Source: JAAFJT01 sp043744275 (GTDB lineage Bacteria > Bacteroidota > Bacteroidia > Chitinophagales > Saprospiraceae). From it: a stretch of DNA of 64,000 nt. The DNA is taken from NCBI GenBank assembly GCA_043744275.1, contig JAYTUY010000012.1, forward strand, positions 45,486-109,485. The letters run 5' to 3'. The notes beneath the pieces are model-generated. The model was not told where the DNA came from, did not search any database, and was given only the letters and a program-made list of their open reading frames with translations. The position numbers and the translations under genes are program-made. Shown here piece after piece: positions 60,522 to 64,000 of this stretch. Within the stretch, counting starts at the first letter, position 1; each line of letters opens with the position of its first letter.

Positions 60522-60726
60522 TAAATGATGAATTTTGAAAATATTAATTATCATTTTATCAATCAAGTCATAAACTAAAAGTAGTTGGTTTATAATTTAA
60601 AAAACTCGACTTTTATTTCATAACTAATTGAATATGAGTATCTTATAACTTGCAGCAAGTTTTGAAACTTGCTGCAAGTTGTGGCGAATAAATCAATTAT
60701 ACTACTTGCAATAAAAATTAAAAAAC
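60522..60726. other. 205-nt paaA-paaB spacer
   Basis: Contains a repeat-like stretch near 60504-60537 and a perfect hairpin at 60649-60682 (AACTTGCAGCAAGTTT... complement). No ORF. Confidence 0.6.
60649..60682 (+). terminator. hairpin AACTTGCAGCAAGTT between paaA and paaB
   Basis: Perfect stem, no long T-run; it may stabilise or process the transcript rather than stop it. Confidence 0.5.
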
Positions 60727-61011
60727 ATGGAAAATGAAACGCCCCTTTGGGAAGTATTTATCAGAAGCCGACAAGGTTTAGACCATAAACACGTCGGCAG
60801 CTTGCACGCTGTGGATGCTAAAATGGCAATGGAAAATGCGCGCGACGTCTATACACGTCGCATGGAAGGCGTGAGTATTTGGGTGGTAGAGTCTAAAAAT
60901 ATATTCGCCTCTAATCCTGATGAAAGCGAAGAGATGTTCGACCCCGCTCAAGATAAAGTCTATCGGCATCCCACGTTTTATAATGTGCCTGATTCAATCA
61001 CCCACATGTGA
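60727..61011 (+). CDS. paaB: phenylacetyl-CoA epoxidase subunit PaaB
   Basis: A 94-aa protein. MENETPLWEVFIRSRQGLDHKHVGSLHAVDAKMAMENARDVYTRR is the whole family signature, and it ends FDPAQDKVYRHPTFYNVPDSITHM. PaaB bridges PaaAC units in the epoxidase complex. No repeat word inside. Confidence 0.96.
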   Translation: MENETPLWEVFIRSRQGLDHKHVGSLHAVDAKMAMENARDVYTRRMEGVSIWVVESKNIFASNPDESEEMFDPAQDKVYRHPTFYNVPDSITHM

Positions 61012-61015
61012 TGCG

Positions 61016-61090
61016 ATGTCGGATATGGGATTTGGGATTTCGGAAACGCCCGAAATCCCAAATCCCATATCCGAAATATACTGAGGGGGT
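61016..61090. repeat. 7-nt-unit hairpin ending in the repeat word (paaB-paaC)
   Basis: Left arm 61019-61043 and right arm 61050-61077 (GGATATGGGATTTGGGATTT and complement), then ACTGAGGGGGT at 61080-61090. Third copy of this design. Confidence 0.75.
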
Positions 61091-61132
61091 GTATGATTTT
61101 CAATTTTCAACTCTCAATTTTCAATTAAAAAT

Positions 61133-61891
61133 ATGATTATCCAAACTGCTTTAACTGATTATACCCTACGATTAGCCGATACAAGCCTCATATTAGGGCA
61201 TCGGATTTCGGAATGGTGCGGACATGGGCCCGCCCTTGAGCAAGATATTGCGCTCTCCAATATTGCCCTTGATTTGATAGGTCAAGCCCGCAATTATTAT
61301 CAATACGCTGCTGAATTAGAAGGCAATAATCGGACGGAAGATGATTTGGCTTATTTGCGCGATGAACGAGCGTATCGCAACCTATTATTGGTCGAATTAC
61401 CCAATGGGGATTTTGGTAAAACCATTATGCGGCAGTTTTTATTCGATGCTTTTCATGTCCCTTTTTTAGAAATTTTGCAACGTTGTCAAGATGAAAAATT
61501 GGCGGCTATTGCTCAAAAATCCTTGAAAGAAGCCCGTTATCACCTCAAATGGTCGTCTGAATGGGTCATTCGCCTCGGCGATGGCACTGAGGAAAGTCAT
61601 AAACGGGTGCAACAATCTCTAAACGATTTGTGGGCATTTACTGGCGAATTGACTACACCCAATGCGACGGATAAATTATTATTAGACTTTAATATTGCCC
61701 CCGATTTAACGGCTATTCAACCGATTTATGAGAAAACGATTACTGCCGTTTTGAAAGAAGCAACATTAACTCTTCCTACTAAAACATGGATGCAAAAAGG
61801 TGGTAAAGAAGGTATTCACACCGAATATTTAGGTTTTATACTGGCTGAAATGCAGCATTTGCAACGCACTTATCCGAATTGTGAATGGTGA
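61133..61891 (+). CDS. paaC: phenylacetyl-CoA epoxidase subunit PaaC (structural)
   Basis: A 252-aa ferritin-like subunit without a di-iron site, partner of PaaA. It has LILGHRISEWCGHGPALEQDIALSNIALDLIGQARNYYQYAAE and RYHLKWSSEWVIRLGDGTEESH. It follows paaB by 121 nt. The flanks carry inverted TTGAGAG/CTCTCAA-type repeats at 61098-61125 and 61892-61920. No repeat word inside. Confidence 0.95.
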   Translation: MIIQTALTDYTLRLADTSLILGHRISEWCGHGPALEQDIALSNIALDLIGQARNYYQYAAELEGNNRTEDDLAYLRDERAYRNLLLVELPNGDFGKTIMRQFLFDAFHVPFLEILQRCQDEKLAAIAQKSLKEARYHLKWSSEWVIRLGDGTEESHKRVQQSLNDLWAFTGELTTPNATDKLLLDFNIAPDLTAIQPIYEKTITAVLKEATLTLPTKTWMQKGGKEGIHTEYLGFILAEMQHLQRTYPNCEW

Positions 61892-61948
61892 AATAGTTGA
61901 GAGTTTTGAGTTGAGAGTTGAAAATTTGGAGCAAATAAATATGATTTA

Positions 61949-62428
61949 ATGGAAAAAATTTGGCAAATATTGGAAGAGGTTTGTGACCCAGAAGTACCTG
62001 TTTTATCGGTGCTTGATTTGGGCATTATCCGAAAGGTTGAAGAGGTGGATGGTAAAATAATTATTACCATTACCCCTACTTATTCTGGCTGCCCTGCTAT
62101 GAATACCATTGAAAAAGATATAAAAACGGCATTATTTCAAGCAAATTTCAACAATATTGAAATAAAAACCATCCTCAGCCCTGCTTGGACAACTGATTGG
62201 CTCTCTGAAAACGGCAAGCGAAAATTAGAAGCCTATGGCATTGCACCACCCGTAGAACCGACGGCAAGTGTCGGTGTACTATTTGGTAAAGACCCCTCAG
62301 TAAAATGCCCTCAATGCCATTCAAAAAACACCATCATGGTCAGTCAATTCGGTTCAACAGCTTGCAAAGCTTTATATAAATGTCAAGATTGCTTAGAGCC
62401 TTTCGATTATTTCAAATGTTTAAGGTGA
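61949..62428 (+). CDS. paaD: phenylacetate degradation protein PaaD (MIP18/DUF59)
   Basis: A 159-aa protein for assembly of the epoxidase metal site. The DUF59 part (~1-95) contains VCDPEVPVLSVLDLGIIRKVEE and TYSGCPAM; the C-terminal part (~115-159) has CPQC and CQDC Cys pairs, probably zinc or Fe-S ligands. A repeat word (62292) encodes DPSV just before CPQC. Naming varies (PaaD or PaaJ). Confidence 0.93.
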   Translation: MEKIWQILEEVCDPEVPVLSVLDLGIIRKVEEVDGKIIITITPTYSGCPAMNTIEKDIKTALFQANFNNIEIKTILSPAWTTDWLSENGKRKLEAYGIAPPVEPTASVGVLFGKDPSVKCPQCHSKNTIMVSQFGSTACKALYKCQDCLEPFDYFKCLR

Positions 62429-62472
62429 TATTAAAGTCAACAGATAAGTAGGCAATCATAAATAATCGCTAC

Positions 62473-62506
62473 AATCCTGCGAGGTTTTTTAAACCTCGAA
62501 GGATTA
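62473..62506 (+). terminator. hairpin AATCCTGCGAGGTTT between paaD and paaZ
   Basis: AATCCTGCGAGGTTT and AAACCTCGAAGGATT pair with one mismatch; the weak T-run suggests an intercistronic hairpin. Confidence 0.5.
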
Positions 62507-62529
62507 AAACGCTGAAAATTAATTTTATG

Positions 62530-62580
62530 AACACCTACATAAATTAGTGTAATTCGAAAATTCGATAAAAATTCGTGGTC
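62530..62580. repeat. dispersed ATTCG-rich repeat, copy 2
   Basis: ACACCTACATAAATTAGTG, then AATTCG units and ATTCGTGG, as at 4083-4131. It precedes paaZ. Confidence 0.5.
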
Positions 62581-62595
62581 AAAAAATAAAACAAA

Positions 62596-64000
62596 ATGGC
62601 ATTCTTAGAAAATTACAGTTTAGGCAATTGGTCAAAAGGCGACGGAACAGGCACTATGCTCTACGACGCCATCGACGGTGCAGAAATAGCCACTGCCAGC
62701 AGCAAAGGCTTGGATTTTGAAGCGATGTTGGAATATGGCAGGAAAACAGGCGGTCAAAAGCTACGAAAAATGACTTTCCATGAACGAGGACTCATGCTAC
62801 GTGCTTTGGCTATCCATTTAACATCAAAAAAAGAAATATTTTACGAACTCAGCTATCGCTCAGGGGCGACCCGTGCGGATAGTTGGATTGATATTGAAGG
62901 CGGTATTGGCAATTTATTCGCCAATGCCTCATTGCGCCGTCAATTTCCTAATCTCCCGTATTGTCCTGATGGGGAAGCAGTTGCGCTTTCCAAAGGCGGC
63001 ACTTTTATCGGACACCATATATTAGTACCCAAACAAGGCGTTGCTGTGCATATCAATGCGTATAATTTTCCAATTTGGGGAATGTTAGAAAAAGTAGCGG
63101 TCAATTGGTTGGCAGGAGTGGCGGCTATTGTCAAACCTGCGACGGTCACATCCTATTTGACGGAAGCCGTTGCAAAGGAAATAATAGCATCGGGCATATT
63201 GCCCGAAGGCGCATTGCAGTTGATATGCGGCTCTGCCGAAGGTTTATTAGATCATGTGACGGGGCAAGATGTGGTCACTTTCACGGGTTCTGCGAGTACG
63301 GGCAGAATGTTAAAATCAAACGCCAATATTATCAATGAAGCCGTGCCATTTAATATGGAAGCCGATTCATTGAACTGCACTATTTTGGGAGAAGATGCTG
63401 TACCGGGCACGCCTGAATTTAGCCTATTTATCAAGGAAGTGCGTAAGGAAATGACCGTGAAATGTGGTCAAAAATGTACCGCCATTCGTCGTATCATCGT
63501 TCCCGAAGCCTTATTGGAAGATGTTCAAATCGCTTTAGGAAAAGAATTGTCTCAAATCACGATTGGCAACCCACATACTGAGGGGGTACGCATGGGCGCA
63601 ATGGCTGGGCGCGCGCAAGTGAAAGATGTAATCGGCAAAGTGGAAGCTCTTTCTAAAAATACACCTATCATATATGGCAACTTGACTGATTTTAAAGTAC
63701 TTGGTGCGGATGCTCAAAAAGGCGCATTTCTACCGCCTATTTTAATGCTCAATACCGACCCTTTCCGCTTCACTGATACGCATGAAGTGGAAGCATTTGG
63801 ACCCGTCAGTACCCTTATGCCTTATAAAAATTTGGATGATGCGATTGAATTAGCGAAAATGGGTAAAGGCTCATTGTGTTGCTCCATTACAACGGCGAAT
63901 GATAAAACAGCGATGGATTTTACCTTAGGCGCAGCCAGTCATCATGGGCGTATTCTGATTTTAAATCAAGATTGTGCTAAGGAAAGTACGGGGCATGGCT
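62596..64000 (+). CDS. paaZ: phenylacetate degradation bifunctional protein, N-terminal part
   Basis: An open frame from ATG 62596 to the window end (468 codons), so the C-terminus is missing. It is the aldehyde dehydrogenase half of PaaZ: MAFLENYSLGNWSKGDGTGTMLYDAIDG, VAVHINAYNFPIWG, VVTFTGSAST, the catalytic Cys in KCGQKCTAIRR, and FGPVSTLMPY. In full-length PaaZ a MaoC-like ring-opening hydrolase follows, which would lie to the right. It opens oxepin-CoA and oxidises the aldehyde. A repeat word at 63577 codes HTEGV. Confidence 0.95.
   Translation, partial: MAFLENYSLGNWSKGDGTGTMLYDAIDGAEIATASSKGLDFEAMLEYGRKTGGQKLRKMTFHERGLMLRALAIHLTSKKEIFYELSYRSGATRADSWIDIEGGIGNLFANASLRRQFPNLPYCPDGEAVALSKGGTFIGHHILVPKQGVAVHINAYNFPIWGMLEKVAVNWLAGVAAIVKPATVTSYLTEAVAKEIIASGILPEGALQLICGSAEGLLDHVTGQDVVTFTGSASTGRMLKSNANIINEAVPFNMEADSLNCTILGEDAVPGTPEFSLFIKEVRKEMTVKCGQKCTAIRRIIVPEALLEDVQIALGKELSQITIGNPHTEGVRMGAMAGRAQVKDVIGKVEALSKNTPIIYGNLTDFKVLGADAQKGAFLPPILMLNTDPFRFTDTHEVEAFGPVSTLMPYKNLDDAIELAKMGKGSLCCSITTANDKTAMDFTLGAASHHGRILILNQDCAKESTGHG

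Overview
The window is one contig of a low-GC member of the Bacteroidota. The evidence is the promoter style (TAnnTTTG about 5-60 nt before starts, few Shine-Dalgarno sites), FecR/ECF sigma signalling, STN and DUF4974-type domains, a 30-aa COX24-like protein, bTHX, atpD-atpC standing apart from the other ATP synthase genes with a short epsilon subunit, a PadR-PspC pair, and a classic paaKEABCDZ set. I cannot assign a genus. I see no tRNA, rRNA, CRISPR array or intact mobile element.

Layout. 1-4 kb: ornithine aminotransferase (3' part outside the window), a divergent Lrp-type regulator and an SSS symporter. 4-10 kb: murF, then a leftward set of head-GIN lipoprotein, ECF sigma, FecR anti-sigma and an STN-domain surface protein. 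10-20 kb: gatA, an SH3-like exported protein, aspS, a decayed Rpn-type nuclease, a small PspC protein, RNase G/E, a 30-aa COX24-like gene, a TPR protein and HU/IHF. 20-31 kb: yicC-gmk-apaG, then a leftward peroxiredoxin-clpS / aat-flavin reductase group (two N-degron genes side by side), EamA, an ECF sigma pair, a HAD phosphatase, rsgA and a class III aminotransferase. 31-44 kb: lysozyme, two thioredoxin-TPR paralogues, bTHX, an M16 protease, MoxR, a VanX-like dipeptidase, a BatE-like protein, rplU-rpmA (with an unusually extended L27) and atpDC. 44-56 kb: OmpA protein, hydrolase-prsW-gluQ, oppC-type permease, PP2C phosphatase, mlaE-mlaF, DUF1573, and PadR-PspC. 56-64 kb: phenylacetate catabolism (paaK, TetR regulator, paaE, A, B, C, D and Z, the last cut by the window end).

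The strongest unexplained signal is a short asymmetric word, TACTGAGGGG(G)T. I find it about 69 times by eye (36 on the plus strand, 33 on the minus), roughly once per 930 bases, where a rough base-composition estimate predicts fewer than one or two. It sits inside conserved genes in five of the six possible reading frames (the sixth has a stop) as well as between genes, in terminator loops and against stop codons. Its density, asymmetry and strand balance resemble a DNA uptake sequence or another genome-wide signal such as a Chi-like site.

A second layer is intergenic repeats of several kinds: 7-nt tandem repeats folded into long hairpins (three end exactly at a copy of the word above), nested REP-like inverted repeats in several sequence families, and a 13-bp palindrome ATTGATAATCAAT present four times. 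All counts were made by reading and need a computed check.
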